A stretch of DNA of 64,000 nucleotides from Prostheceraeus crozeri. Its lineage: Eukaryota; Platyhelminthes; Polycladida; Euryleptidae. A program made the position numbers and the translations under genes. Below the pieces are notes generated by a model. The model made no database searches. It saw only the letters and a list, made by a program, of their open reading frames with translations, and was not told the DNA's origin. This document shows, one piece after another, positions 11,245-22,929 of this stretch. How positions within the stretch are numbered: position 1 is the first letter of the stretch; every line of letters starts with the position of its first letter. The stretch spans positions 372,001-436,000 of the forward strand of contig CAJQUW010010359.1 in assembly GCA_907163375.1 (NCBI GenBank), read 5' to 3'.

Positions 11245-12105
11245 TTAAGCACTCGTCAACCCGTATATTCTGGTGCTCCTCAGGGTTCCGTTTTGTCACC
11301 TTTTCCTTTTGCTTCTCACATGCGTTCCCTTAAGTGTTCTCAAGATTATGGGATTATAGTCAAGTTTGCTGACGACGTCAATAAAATCGTGACGGAATTA
11401 TTGATGATCTGATCAAGTTTGAAATTGGTCACGTTGGATACTGGTATGAGTCTAATGGTCTTAAATTAAACTGCAGAAAAACAAATGCTATTTCTTTCAA
11501 AAAGCAAAGTCCTATCAATTTGAATTGTAAATTTGATTTGTGTGATTGCTTGTGCATTTTGGGCATTACCTACAAGATGGACCTATCTTAGGATGCCCAT
11601 ATTGATGATATCTCCAAAAAAGCTTCTGAAAGAATCTATATACCACGCACACTGAAAAATTCAATCAATAAAGAAGCTCTTATGATGCTATATAACGCAT
11701 TTGTTTTATGTGGTTTGGAGTTTTGCAGCCCTCTTTTCATGGGTATGTGTCAAAAAGAGTCAAATAAAATTGAAAGACTACGTTGTCGTTGCCATCACAT
11801 TGTTTGCGAAAGTGAGTGTGACTGGGACAGTTTCACTCCTGTATCCATTCGAAGAGATCATCAGGCAATGAAATTTTTCATTTCCATGCAACAACCCGAC
11901 CATATTTTGAATTTCTTGGTTCCACCACGTATGGTCACGTATGGTCCACCACGGGCTTCGCCAAAGATTCCGATGCGATGAACCCAAATCTCCATCCATC
12001 CAATTTCTACGCCAAAGAAGGCAAGAACCGAATACTTCATCCGATTCGAGGCTGCATTCTATACATGTAGGCTGCCTTCCCAAAATATCAACTAAATTTT
12101 TCACT
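11245..12105 (+). pseudogene. LINE reverse transcriptase, right part (after piggyBac)
   Basis: The sequence continues the frame that stops at 5234. SGAPQGSVLSP is reverse transcriptase motif 4 and KFADDVNKIV (about 11356-11385) is the catalytic A-D-D motif. After a frameshift near 11400 come GLKLNCRKTNAISF, CILGITYK (stop nearby), and the thumb-like segment KASERIYIPRTLKNSI ... LEFCSPLFMG ... CRCHHIVC. The order and spacing match the C-terminal half of ORF2 in CR1/jockey-type LINEs. Several frameshifts and stops make it a relic. Confidence 0.85.
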
Positions 12106-12109
12106 TCTT

Positions 12110-13139
12110 CACTTCAGAAAATAGTGTGTTTCCTGTAGCCTACGTAACCAATTACAAAATTTCCAAAGATTTCATTGCATCTCCTGAGGAAGATTACATT
12201 TATTTTACAATTGTGTATGTATAAACCAATTGAGCAAAAATTTCATGTTCATTACTCCGTAGATCTACACATTTTTAACTTCTATTTAAAATAAGTAAAG
12301 TTTTATTTAAAAATTTTAAATTAAATATTTGAAAATTGCATTATATATGTGTATCTATACGTAATTATTTCTTATTCTATACCTTTTACATGATTGATGA
12401 TAGGGAATCTTTCCCCGACCGCACATTTCAGCCGAAATTTCCCAATTTTGAAAAATTGCCGTCGGGCCCGTAGTGTGACTCCAATGCTAGGGTGGGCTAT
12501 TGAATTTTCGAGGGGTGCTAGAGATCGATGACCTATATATTGACAAATTGACGGTTTGAATTGCTTAGTTTTGCTTAATGTAGCCTATGTCTATTAATTC
12601 ATTAGTAAGGTTATGAGTATTCTTGGAACATTTCACGATGTAGGCTAATGTTGCTAGCTATCTTACATATGACAAACTGAATGCTGAATCGTATGATTAC
12701 TTGACTCCCGCTCCTCAGCATATTTTGAATTTGTAGGCCTATAATCATTTTGTCCATGTGACTGTTTCCTACATGTATAAAAAGGGAATATTCGTTTTTT
12801 TTACAACCTAATCTGTAGTCATAAAAGCCATTGTTCAAAACCAAAAACAAGTTAGTGGAGGATATTCACGTCATTTCACCATGACTGTAACCGACAATTT
12901 TTAATTTTATCAAATTCTTTGTTAAATTCGACATAATCTATCGAGGTTGTAAAACCAGATTCAAAAGATAACAAAACCAAATTTGCTTTTCTTTCATGCT
13001 GCATTGAGCGACGGTATGGCTTGAGAATACGTGTTAAAGAACTGAATGAAGACATACTTTTCCGTCTTCAGTCTTTCGTACTTTTCCGCGTTTCCGTCTC
13101 TTTCATAGAGGGTGCACTAAACTGCAGTAGTGCCCCTAT
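12110..13139. other. No gene recognised; AT-rich spacer
   Basis: The stretch at 12270-12380 is strongly AT-rich (TTTTAAATTAAA-type runs). Short open frames on both strands have no domain. The last 130 bases may hold a badly decayed N-terminal part of the Harbinger gene that follows. Confidence 0.5.
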
Positions 13140-13952
13140 ATTGCTCTACGATTCTTTGCTAGTGGTTCGTTCATGGAAGTTATTGGTGATACTTTTGGTG
13201 TGCACAAATCCACTGTTCATCGTTCGATTGAAATAATAGCTAGTGGTCTTTTAAAGCTCTTGCCGCTTCTTGTGTCCACCAGACACTTTTGACACTCAGC
13301 CAAATCGTGAATTTTTTACACGAAGAGGCTACCTCGCGTTGTGGGCTCAGTGGATGGTACGCATATAAAAATTATGGCTCCCAAAGATTTTGAACCTGAG
13401 TATGTCAACAGAAAAGGTCAACATTCACTGAATGTTCAAGTCGTCGTCACGGGAGAGCTGCTGATAGCTGATGTGGTTGCCGATTGGGCAGGAGGAAGCC
13501 GTGATAGCAGAGTCCTTAGGCATTCGCGAATATTCGAGAATTTCGAGAATGGACACTTCGGCGACTATATCATTCTTGGGGATCAGGGTTATACCTTACG
13601 ACCTTGGCTATTCACTCCGGTGATTAAAAACCAAGTGACAGCTCCCGAATCTGCCTTCAACAATCCACACAAATCTGCGAGATGCTCTGTTGAAAGAGCT
13701 ATAGGGATTCTTAAGCGAAGATTCAACTGCTTAAATGGACTGCGTGTTGTAGATCCAAGGAAATCAGCCAGAGTTGTCACGGCGTGTGTTGTTTTGCACA
13801 ACTTCGCTATTATAAACAAGGACTTTGATGAATTCCTCACTCAGTCTGTGATAACTGAGACTGATGAAACTCCTGTGACTGGGGGAGATTCAAGCAGTGA
13901 TCTAAGGAGTCAAGCACGCCGAGGATTTTATATTCAATCGCATTTCCGATGA
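13140..13952 (+). pseudogene. PIF/Harbinger (HARBI1-like) transposase relic
   Basis: An uninterrupted 203-codon frame from 13341 carries the DDE_4 nuclease. GSVDGTHIKI holds the first Asp, IILGDQGY the second, and ERAIGILKRRF the Glu. It is followed by CVVLHNFAI, the family's usual end of the core. Upstream, in other frames, are [26 protein letters not shown] (helix-turn-helix part, about 13155-13232) and [13 protein letters not shown] (about 13288-13326). The N-terminal half is therefore frameshifted at least twice. Full-length family members are roughly 350 residues. The partner Myb/SANT protein normally encoded by these elements was not found. No terminal inverted repeats were located. Confidence 0.88.
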
Positions 13953-14249
13953 TATTAACTTTCATTGTAGCCTAAATGTATATGTACATGTGTATATGAC
14001 TACAATATAAAGAGGTGTCTAATGAATGAGGTATTTTGAGTTGGCCTACTAAAGAAATTTAGAATAAAATCGACACAGTCATACTGTCTTAAAGCAACAG
14101 TAATTTTCATCACCTTGACTGACTTGGAATTCCATCTGAATTGCATGCTATTATCATCGGTGACAGATTTGATCGTAACATTGATTGGATTACAACATCA
14201 TTTTATAGTTATTGCGTCAGAAAACGTCACAATGTTCTTAAAAGATAAT

Positions 14250-14452
14250 ATAATTTTTGGTGCAACCGACATTATCTTTTCTCCTAAGATAATATCGAAA
14301 ATAAGATAATGTTGGTTTTGTGCAACTCAGCTATCTTAACTTAAAATTATATTATCTTATCTCAGTTTGGTGCAACCGACATTATCTTTTCTCCTAAGAT
14401 AATATCAAAAATAAGATAATATCATCAAAGTTTCGTGCAACTGGCCCCTGGT
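14250..14452. repeat. Duplicated GGTGCAACCGACATTATC block with GTTGCAC-type end
   Basis: A block of about 50 bases beginning TTTGGTGCAACCGACATTA occurs at about 14257 and again at about 14368, with one difference (TATCGAAA against TATCAAAA). The stretch ends TTTCGTGCAACTGGCCCCTG at about 14449, which resembles the inverted terminus of a small DNA transposon. The opposite end was not found upstream, so it would be a truncated MITE inserted into older transposase-like sequence. Confidence 0.5.
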
Positions 14453-14738
14453 GGTCAAGCACTAAGACTTCTGAGAAGCTCGACATTTTGTCACAGAATC
14501 GAGATTCTAATTCGGTAACTGTGCGATCAATAATCCGGTTGTAGAGTTCCATGACATCCAGTTGTAAATTCCATAACAATCGAATCATCGAAAGGAGGAT
14601 TCGGAATAGTCGCCTTCGAGATGACTTGATTGTGTTGATTGTAATGGCTTGAAATATTTCAAAATAGACATGTTGAGTCAAGTCTGTTATTCTTAGAATG
14701 GAAGCAAACGTAGAAGCGACAGGTAGCTGTTCCTTCAC
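14450..14738 (-). pseudogene. Possible hAT-type transposase C-terminal fragment
   Basis: The minus-strand frame contains the segment ELYNRIIDRTVTELESRF. It resembles the stretch that precedes the C-terminal dimerisation domain in ZMYM1/52K-repressor-type hAT proteins (a Y/N..ID....EL..RF pattern). The frame then runs into the GTTGCAC-type repeat end at 14449. No other domain supports it. It could also be a chance frame. Confidence 0.3.
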
Positions 14739-15808
14739 TCAGGGAGGAAATGATCGGATGCAGTGACACCATGTGAGTGATATCCGCTGAATGAAGTCTC
14801 AGTCTCATGAGTCATGGCATAACTGAACAATATCGTTCAAGAAATCGTTCAAAGTCAGATAGTTCCAGAGCCTAGCGAGTAGCGAGGATAACGATTCAAA
14901 GTCATGCACCCTCAACTGATCTAGAAAAACGCCATTGGCGGATGGGAGTTAGCTCTGAAATGTGTAGACAAACCGAGTTGTAAATTTCATAGGTGGGATT
15001 AAGTAACGTGACTACATTCAGTAGAGTGGGCTGATTTTTCAGCCAGGTGGGCTTAGCCCTCGCCAGCCCCTTCTACGCTTAGGGCCTGATTACCGACTGC
15101 AGTGATAGACGTCTTCTTGTGTGAGATACACTGTAAACCCTCATCTACCAAATGAAATGAATTTCGCTGCGAAACCAACTCATAAAAAACTAACATTTCT
15201 TCCCAAATGAGAATGGTTTGGCTATTTTTCATACCAGACCGTGTTTACTTGATAGCCGCCGCCTGGGTAAAAGCCGACGGTCAGGAAAGTAATGTGCTGC
15301 CAGACCTTAATGCGGCTGCCAAATCACATTGACTTTTATTGGTTGCTATCTAATTTCTATTGTCTTCATTTCGCAGCAATGATGATTCGCTGCCAAATCA
15401 TCTGGTAGCCATTGTCTTGAGTTATGGAATATGAGTCTGGAACTTCTCATATTTAGACTATTTTGACTACTTATACCACTTATAAATTATCAGTAGTTCA
15501 TTTACTACGTATCTTTACACGGAAATCTAATATTTTATTCTTTTAAACATGAAAGGTGAATGAGCTTTCTGAAATGTGACCCTTCTGTGTGGAATAGAAT
15601 TCAGATCTTATCTCTCTATCTTCTATCCGACTCGGTAAATGCTAATATCATTTACTGAAATGACTAATTCGTTTGGATAGAACGATAACTTCACTTCAAA
15701 CACATTCATCTACATATCTCAAACATGATTATATTTGTTCTTTTATGAATTATAATGTATTATCATTTCAGATTGATTACTAGCTTAATTAGAAATTTAC
15801 GTAATGTA
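14739..15808. other. No gene recognised
   Basis: No extended open frame, no terminal repeats and no RNA gene features were seen. The sequence is ordinary AT-rich spacer up to the pogo element that starts at 15809. Confidence 0.5.
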
Positions 15809-16391
15809 GGGGAAGTCAGTGCAGGATGGGACAGCGAGGCAGGATGGGACAGTGCAGATCTCGCTTATCTTGAGTGATCCAGCAGATTGCCATCTATCCA
15901 TATGAACCACCACTGGCTGTTACTACCCGCCAATAGGAAGCACGTGTTATGCCGGAGATACAATGAGATTGTAAAAACGACCATGTTCAAAATCTATCTC
16001 GTCAATTGATGCTTGCATGATCCACACACTGTTGCACCAACTTCTGCATCTGATCTTTTCACCGATCCCGAGGTAAGTGAAACCATTTATCACATGCACA
16101 AGCATTAGCAAAAGTAATCACGACTAGATGTCCTCAACTTTGAGTTTTTTCATTGATAACTGATGGGGCAGGTCGGGACAGCTATGTCCCATCTTGCCCT
16201 ATATAGAAATGTACCGAAAACTTCATGCTTTTGTTTCATATGCATTACAAGCTCAATGCTTAGAATACAGCTTATTAAGATATTTTTAGCAGACTAGAAC
16301 TAATGTGTGTCTAATGAGGGCTTTCATGCTTCGGCCTTTTTCATTTTTCAAAAGAGGCTTATTTTAAATTATTTCACTTTCAGGTTGCAAG

Positions 16392-18726
16392 ATGGCTCGA
16401 AGCTACAGAAGAAAATCCAATCGATTCCAGTGGTCAAATGAAGATCTAAAAAGTTCGAAGGATGCCGTGGAGTCTGGATCTCTGTGCATAAGAAAAGCGG
16501 CTGTTCAATATTCCATCCCCAAGTCAAAAAGCAAGTTGAGTCAAGTTGAAAACCTCCAGAGAGCTCTAACAGGCAAAGTCGAAAGTGGTCGACGCGGAAG
16601 GTTTGCAACTGTCTTTTCGGAGGATCAAGAGCAGGAGATTGAGGATCGCTCAAAGAGACTGGCAAGTCTCATGCATGGATTAACTCCGCAGAAACTAAGG
16701 TCATTAGTTCATGATTATGCTGTCGTCAACAAAATTCAACACCCGTTCTCCAACATCAAGCGTGAGGCAGGGAGGGATTGGCTGGTAGGATTTTTAAAAC
16801 GACATCCCACGCTCTCCCTGAGAACAGCGGAGAACATAACCGGCTTTAATAGACAGAAAGTGGACGAATTTTTCAAAAATTTGAAAGCCGTCATGCAGAA
16901 GCACAAATTTATGCCTACTGAAATTTACAACATGGATGAATGTGGAATATCAAACGTTCCACAAGGAAATCCAATGGTCATAGCCTCAAAAGGAACTAGG
17001 CAGGTCGGCATTGTAACCTCGGCCGAAAAGGGACAAACCACGACAATAGTCTGTGCAATGAGCGCCGCTGGGTACTTCATTCCTCCAATAATCATTTTCA
17101 ATAGGAAAAATAAGTCGGATAAGCTCATACGAGGACTACCATCAGGCTCTATACAGCTTGTTTCTGACAACGGTTGGATGACGATAGATTTGTTCACGCA
17201 ATGGCTTCAACACTTTGCAAACTCAACTGGTGCCTCGCCCTCATCTAAAAGGCTTTTAGTCATGGACAATCATGTGAGCCATGTATCACTACAAGCTGTT
17301 TCTAGAGCCGAAGAACTATATATGATATAGGAATAGTTCTTTTAACCATTCCCCCTCATACAAGCCATAAGTTGCAGCCTCTCGACCGCAGCTTCTTCGG
17401 ACCTCTGAAGGCTCAGTACGAAAAAGTTTGCATTGAGTGGCAATTGTCTCATCCTGGAAGGAGAATCTCTCAAGACTATATTGCAGAACTATTTGGTAAA
17501 GCATTCGTGAAGGCTGCTTCGATTGAAAAAGCCATTAATGGATTTTGAGCAACAGGGATATCGCCTCTAGACTCGCAAGTTTTCACCGATGATGATTTTG
17601 CGCCATCCACGATCACCGAAAGGTCACACGTCGAGTCAGATGGGCCTACTCAATTGGACTCCACAGCTGCAGTAGCAAATCATCATCCGAACTCAACCGC
17701 TTCAAACATGCCTCCTCTTCGGTACTCCACTGCCTCAGCCATACCTCTTGGTCAGGACTCTGTCACAGTCAGGCCTCCAGTTCAAGACTCAACCACTTCA
17801 ACCGCACCTCTTCGGGACTCCACTGCCTCAGCCATGCCTCTTGGTCAGGACTCTGTCACAGTCAGGCCTCCAGTTCAAGACTCAACCACTTCAACCGCAC
17901 CTCTTCGGGACTCCACTGCCTCAGCCATGCCTCTTGGTCAGGACTCTGTCACAGTCAGGCCTCCAGTTCAAGACTCAACCACTTCAACCGCACCTCTTCG
18001 GGACTCCACTGCCTCAGCCATGCCTCTTGGTCAGGACTCTGTCACAGTCAGGCCTCCAGTTCAAGACTCAACCACTTCAACCACACCTCTTCGGGACTCC
18101 ACTGCAACAGCCATCTTGGTCAGGACTGCACCTCTTCAGCCATGCCTCTAGGTCAGGACTGCACCTCTTCAGCCATGCCTCTTGGTCAGGACTCTGCCAC
18201 TTCGGCAAGGACGCTTAATCGAGAATTTGCAGGTCCAGACTTGGTCCAGACTGAATCAGACACTCTGCGACAGAAGTCCTCCACTTCAACCATCTATCCT
18301 CAACGCAAATTAGTGTCAATATCAGCACTATCAAAGATACCGATAGTAGACCGATCGACTTCGTCTAATGGACGAAAGCGAAAAGCTGGAAAATCGATGA
18401 TATTAACATCCAGCCCAGTCAAGAGAGCTCTTCTGGAGAAACAAACACACACTGGCAAACAGAGGAAGCCAAAGAAATCAGCCAAGAACTCTAAAAAAGC
18501 AGGACCAACAAAGATTAAAAGTGACTGGCATGAAAAGGAGAATTTGAACATGAAGTATTTTTGTCTATTTTGTAGTGAAGAATTTATCAATCCGCCAACT
18601 GAAGACTGGATAATGTGCCAACTCTGCCGAGGATGGTGTCATGAGGCCTGCTCAAATGGCCAACTACGTTCCGGTGACTTTATATGTGACTTTTGCCACT
18701 GCATGAAGCTCTTTTTAATTGATTAA
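16392..18726 (+). pseudogene. pogo/Tigger transposase with C-terminal PHD-like finger
   Basis: The N-terminal helix-turn-helix region (residues 1-60) reads as the familiar basic start of DDE_1 transposases. A CENP-B-like second DNA-binding domain follows (GLTPQKLRSLVHDYA ... DWLVGFLKRHP). The catalytic core has IYNMDECG (first Asp), LLVMDNHVSH (second Asp) and, after a frameshift near 17320, LLTIPPHTSHKLQPLDRSFFGPLK. An in-frame TGA at about 17546 follows INGF, probably from CGA. A Ser/Thr/Pro-rich linker with 93-bp tandem repeats and another frameshift leads to a Lys-rich region. The protein ends in a PHD-like finger, CLFCSEEF ... WIMCQLCRGWCHEAC ... FICDFC, at about 18560-18700. At least three breaks make it inactive. 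Confidence 0.9.
17748..18119 (+). repeat. 93-bp coding tandem repeats (31-residue unit, four copies)
   Basis: Four nearly identical copies of a 93-bp unit code for QDSVTVRPPVQDSTTSTAPL followed by an RDSTASAMPLG segment. Because 93 is divisible by three, copy-number change keeps the frame. The region is the disordered linker between the catalytic core and the Lys-rich tail of the pogo 1 transposase. Shorter LGQD/SAMPLGQD half-units continue to 18200 in a shifted frame. Confidence 0.95.
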
Positions 18727-20778
18727 TAGATTTGATGATTCAATCAATTTTATTACAGCATGTAATTTTCTAAACCACTTGTTGTCGTTTTAACAAAGTC
18801 TGACTAAGGAGTCACATTGTGTTCATAACTGAAGTTCTCTCTTTTTTATTACAATCTGAGCATGTCAATCATTTCAGATTAGCTTAAGCTGGCTCTACAT
18901 TCTCTTTTGCGTCAATTCGATTTCTTTTTGAAGTCATTCTATATTGGATATCATTCAAAGAGCAAGAGTTGCTTTCATTATTGACATTATTAAAAAAAAT
19001 TGTCTGACCCATCCTGCCCCAACCGTTGGGGCAGGATGGACCACTCGAACATATTTTTTGATTCCTTCTAGCGAGATAAAAAATCGGTAAACTAGGCTAC
19101 AACTTCTCAAAACACTTCCTCTAACAAAAATATAGTAAAATATCTCTAAAATGCGGGAAGAATCGCTTGTTTGCAGTGGTTTCTATGGCATCTTAGAAAT
19201 GAGGCCCATCCTGCCCCGACTTCCCCTACATTGCTTATAGTTGTAAACTTATTGATTATTTTTAAAATCTTCTAGACTTCCGTGCAATATAATCGAATTC
19301 AATATTGAAAGTGAAGGTAAGAGCGGGTAGGGGAGTGCAAAAGTCCGGAGTGAGGTAACAGTACGCATCACGAATTTCTGAGACTTCGAATCAGACTTTC
19401 CCAATTTCAACAGCTCAGCCAATCAGAAAATCGTCCAATCATGAAGATTTCAAGCTGGCGCAGTGCCAAATGCTTTCACCATTTCTGTCACGTGAGCTTG
19501 AAGGTGAGTGTCTCAAAAAAACTGTCTATCGATGTAAAAATGTGGTTTCGAAAGATTTATTGCACAGGTTAGGAAAAAGAAGTGTCTATAAAAGAAGTTA
19601 TGTCAATATAGCTGGTAGTGTATCTATTATTGTATGGATAAGTTAATTTTACCGACAGAAAGCTTTATCACTATTTTTAGACATTAGTTAGCTATCAAAT
19701 AAGTGTGGGGCAAATGTACCCATGTTAATTGATACAAAAGTACGCAGTGCGGACTTATGCCCCAAATGCTTAATTTTGAATTTAGCCAAGAAAATCAATA
19801 TTATTTGTTAAGTGTACAATTCAGCGGTATAATTCATACGTTTTAAGAGCTCAATATATTATTTATGTGGCTAATAGACATAATGCCACTACAGATAGGC
19901 CTACGTACACCTAGTCCCTGTATTTTTTGCAAATATGTAAGCCTACTAAAGACACTCATTGTACAGACCCTTACCAGTGGGATTAATATACAGTATAGGC
20001 TTTAGTGCCTACAATGTATTAAACTGTAGACTTAGTCTATTGTGTTGTTATGTGTCGTTAAAAATTACCTACACGTATTGTTTTTAGGCGTGATGAGAAA
20101 CTACAAGCGGAAAACAGACCGCAGAGTCTTAACGGATAACGAGCTTCAAGACGTGCGCAACAGAATAGAATTGGGCGAGTCCAGGAGATCAATTGGAAGG
20201 TCATTGGGAGTCTGCGACAAGACTCTGCGAAATTATTTGCGAAGGGTAAGTAAACTGAACACATGCCTGAACCGTAAGTTCATATGTGAAGTAAAAGTTA
20301 GGCTTACATGTAAAATTTCTTACTGCATAGTATCTTACTGAATATAGACCTGCGGGTGCAGGATTTTTCTTTAGGCTACCCGTAGGCCTACGCGAATATT
20401 TAACTGAGTTGCCTATCCGCAGGCCCACCCGCTCATAGACCTATTCATGACTTTAAATGAGTTGCCTGCCCAGTGCCCAGAGGTATGCCTGCTGGTCTCT
20501 AATCCTAAAAGCAAATTAATTTAACATATGCTTGTATAACACATGTTTTTAGGCCTATAGCTAATACGACCTGTCTTCTTTTTCAGAACAATGCTCCAAC
20601 AGCAATTGGGCGGTTCAAAACGGTATTCTCAAAAGAGGGGGAAGAAAACTTATACCGTTATTGTCTAAGGATGGACAGACTCTTTCATGGTTTGACCATG
20701 AAAAATATACGATCCCTTGCATTTGAAATGGCGGAGATAAACAACATCGATCATCCCTTCGACAAGAATTCACGACTA

Positions 20779-21773
20779 CACTGTAAATCGCTCAATACCA
20801 ATCACATACGAAGGATGCATACCAAAATATTTTTTTGGTATATTTCTGTATGATCTTGGTATATATTTGTATGCTTTTCGCATGTTATTTCAAGTGTGGT
20901 ATGCTTTACATACTAAAGCCATACCAGCACAATGTTTAAAGAAAGCATCAATCATGTCCAAAGTATGTTGATTTAAGGACTTTTGTCAATAAAGATCACA
21001 TTAATGTTACTACTGTTCTGTAAGTAGTGAGATAATGACATTCAAGAGTGATACCTTAAATGCTGAATTCGATTTTAATACACGTAAGTCTACGGCATTT
21101 CATGAATAATCAATAAGTATTCAACCATCAACAATTATGCATCATGTAATTTTGAAATAAGGCATATTATCAATCCGAACTAAAGACACATTATAATTCA
21201 TTAAATGCAAAAATAGTTTTGTTTGAGATATATAAGTCAACATGGTTGCTGAAAAGTTATCGTTATATTGAAATGATGTTTATCAGTTTAGTTCAAAGAA
21301 ATGAGCTTATTATGAGTCTTGTGAATGCTATAAGACAAGTTGCGAAAATGACATGCGGCTTTAATTCCACAATAAATCTAATCTAGTTAAATACCACACT
21401 TTCACAAAGAAATATTCACGGCTGGTATTACTGGAAAAAGTTATTTGTAAGTAGTATGTAGTATAACATATTTTTTGCCATATGACATGAAGCTATTCAT
21501 ACGAAAGACATACGAAACACATACCAATTTGCATCGGGTCTCGTATATAAAACATACCAAGAATTCGTATTTCAACGTAAAACAGCCAATCACAGTTAGC
21601 ATAGTTCGTATCGTTTACATACCAATCACATACGAAAGTAAATGGCCATTCGTATGAAAAACATACCAGATTTCTTTATATATACCAGAATCTCGAATCA
21701 AATGTTGGTTTCAAATTGTATGTAAACTTGGTATGTGTTTGTATGTAATTTTCGTATCCAGCGATTTACAGTG
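20779..21773 (+). mobile_element. 1-kb MITE (CACTGTAAATCGCT ends), copy 1
   Basis: This 995-bp element begins CACTGTAAATCGCTCAATAC and ends with the inverse of CACTGTAAATCGCTGGATAC. It is flanked by TA at 20777-20778 and 21774-21775. Removing it with one TA rejoins the pogo 2 transposase frame exactly (DKNSRL|VGVEW). Many CATACC, GGTATG and CATACGA words crowd both ends, probably transposase-binding repeats. A TA duplication fits Tc1/mariner-type transposition, while the CACTG start recalls CACTA elements. A 60-codon frame inside is shared with the second copy but has no known domain. Confidence 0.92.
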
Positions 21774-22929
21774 TAGTTGGAGTTGAATGGGCCCGTTCAT
21801 TCCTCAAACGGAGTAGTGGACTGTCGTGGAGACGACCGGAACCAATCAGTGTTGCACGTGCTTCATCATTCACCAAGGACAACTGTGATGTCTTCTTTCA
21901 GTTGTTGAAAGAGTTGATGGATAAGTATCATTTTGAGGCAGGCCAGATCTTTAATATGGATGAGACAGGGGTGTCCACGGTTCCCAATAGTCTACCGAAA
22001 GTCATTGGAGAGAGAGGCAAGCATTGTGTCAACAAAATTGTTTCTGGAGAACGCGGTGTTACAACCACAGTGGTGGTCACTGCAAGTGCTTCAGGGAATT
22101 ATGTTCCTCCAGTTATCATATTTACAGAACTCATGGATAGAGCACCCGCTGGATCTTTCGTTCTTTGTACGGATTCTGGATACATGAACTCTTCGATTTT
22201 CCCAGAATATTTGAAACATTTTGCTCACCATGTGCGACCTGCAGAGAATTATCCAATTCTCTTGATTTTGGATAATCACATTTCCCATCTTTCTGTTGAA
22301 GGAGTAAGGTTTTGTGAAAGTAGCAGTATCCACCTCTTGAGACTGCCTCCACACTCCAGCCATCATACTCAACCGTTGGACAAATGTTTCTTCGGTCCAT
22401 TTAAGATACATTACAGCACGGTGTGTGACAACTGGATGACGTCCCATCCAGGTCGAAAAATATCCCAGTTTCAAATCAGTAGTCTTGTCTCTGTTGCCTA
22501 TACTCGAAGACGGCATCAGTTGAACTCGGACGGAAGGCGTTCGAATGCACTGGAATATCGCCATATAATTCTCTCGTCTTCGACGAATCGGAGTTCCTGC
22601 CATCAACTGTATCAAGCGCAACTGAAGCAAGTGAGGCTGAGAACAAGGAAAACGTACCTGATCTGACACAGTCACCCCCAGCCCCTGAGATGCCTGATAT
22701 CTCACAGATACCTTCAACATCGCAGCAGTCACTTACCAGTAGGCCTATCATTCAGCCGGAAGATATTCGACCATTTCCGAAAAGTAGCATTCCTCCAAGA
22801 GCAAATGTTTCAAGAACTAAGCGAAGTTCCATCTTGACATCGAGCATCAACATCGACGCGCGCAATGTAGGTTTAACTCCTGAGGAACCCTCTTTTACCC
22901 CTTCACAAGACACATCTGTGGAGCCCTCG

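Larger units (their letters stand above)
5231..11248 (+). mobile_element. piggyBac element, 6.0 kb, with nested hAT
   Basis: The left end, TTAACCCTTTGACGCCTAAG, at 5231 is matched in inverted form at 11227-11248 (TTAACCCTCTGACGCCTAAA when reversed). The element is bounded by TTAA at both ends, the obligatory piggyBac target. Joining the flanks at one TTAA restores an uninterrupted LINE reverse transcriptase frame, which is direct proof of insertion. The element holds a broken piggyBac transposase (8405-11076) and a complete hAT inserted near its left end (5315-8114). Confidence 0.9.
15809..19226 (+). mobile_element. pogo/Tigger element 1
   Basis: The ends are GGGGAAGTCAGTGCAGGATGG at 15809 and the inverse of GGGGAAGTCGGGGCAGGATGG ending at 19226. 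They are flanked by TA at 15807-15808 and 19227-19228. The element is 3418 bp with one transposase gene on the plus strand (16392-18726). A probable 5' leader intron (donor GAG|GTAAGT at 16073, acceptor CAG at 16381-16383) ends just before the ATG at 16392. The terminal word GCAGGATGGG recurs inside: twice near the left end, in variant form near 16186, and as a hairpin at 19007-19040. Confidence 0.92.

Noticed and set aside
17748-18119. CRISPR-like regular array
   Set aside because: Units are contiguous 93-bp coding repeats without spacers, in a eukaryotic transposase.
17748-18218. A 156-codon frame overlapping the repeats
   Set aside because: It is an alternative frame through the 93-bp units; the SAMPLGQD frame fits the transposase linker and its Ser/Thr/Pro composition.
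21475-21657. 60-codon frame shared exactly with 27395-27577
   Set aside because: Identity follows from the two MITE copies being young; no domain and no start context suggest a gene.
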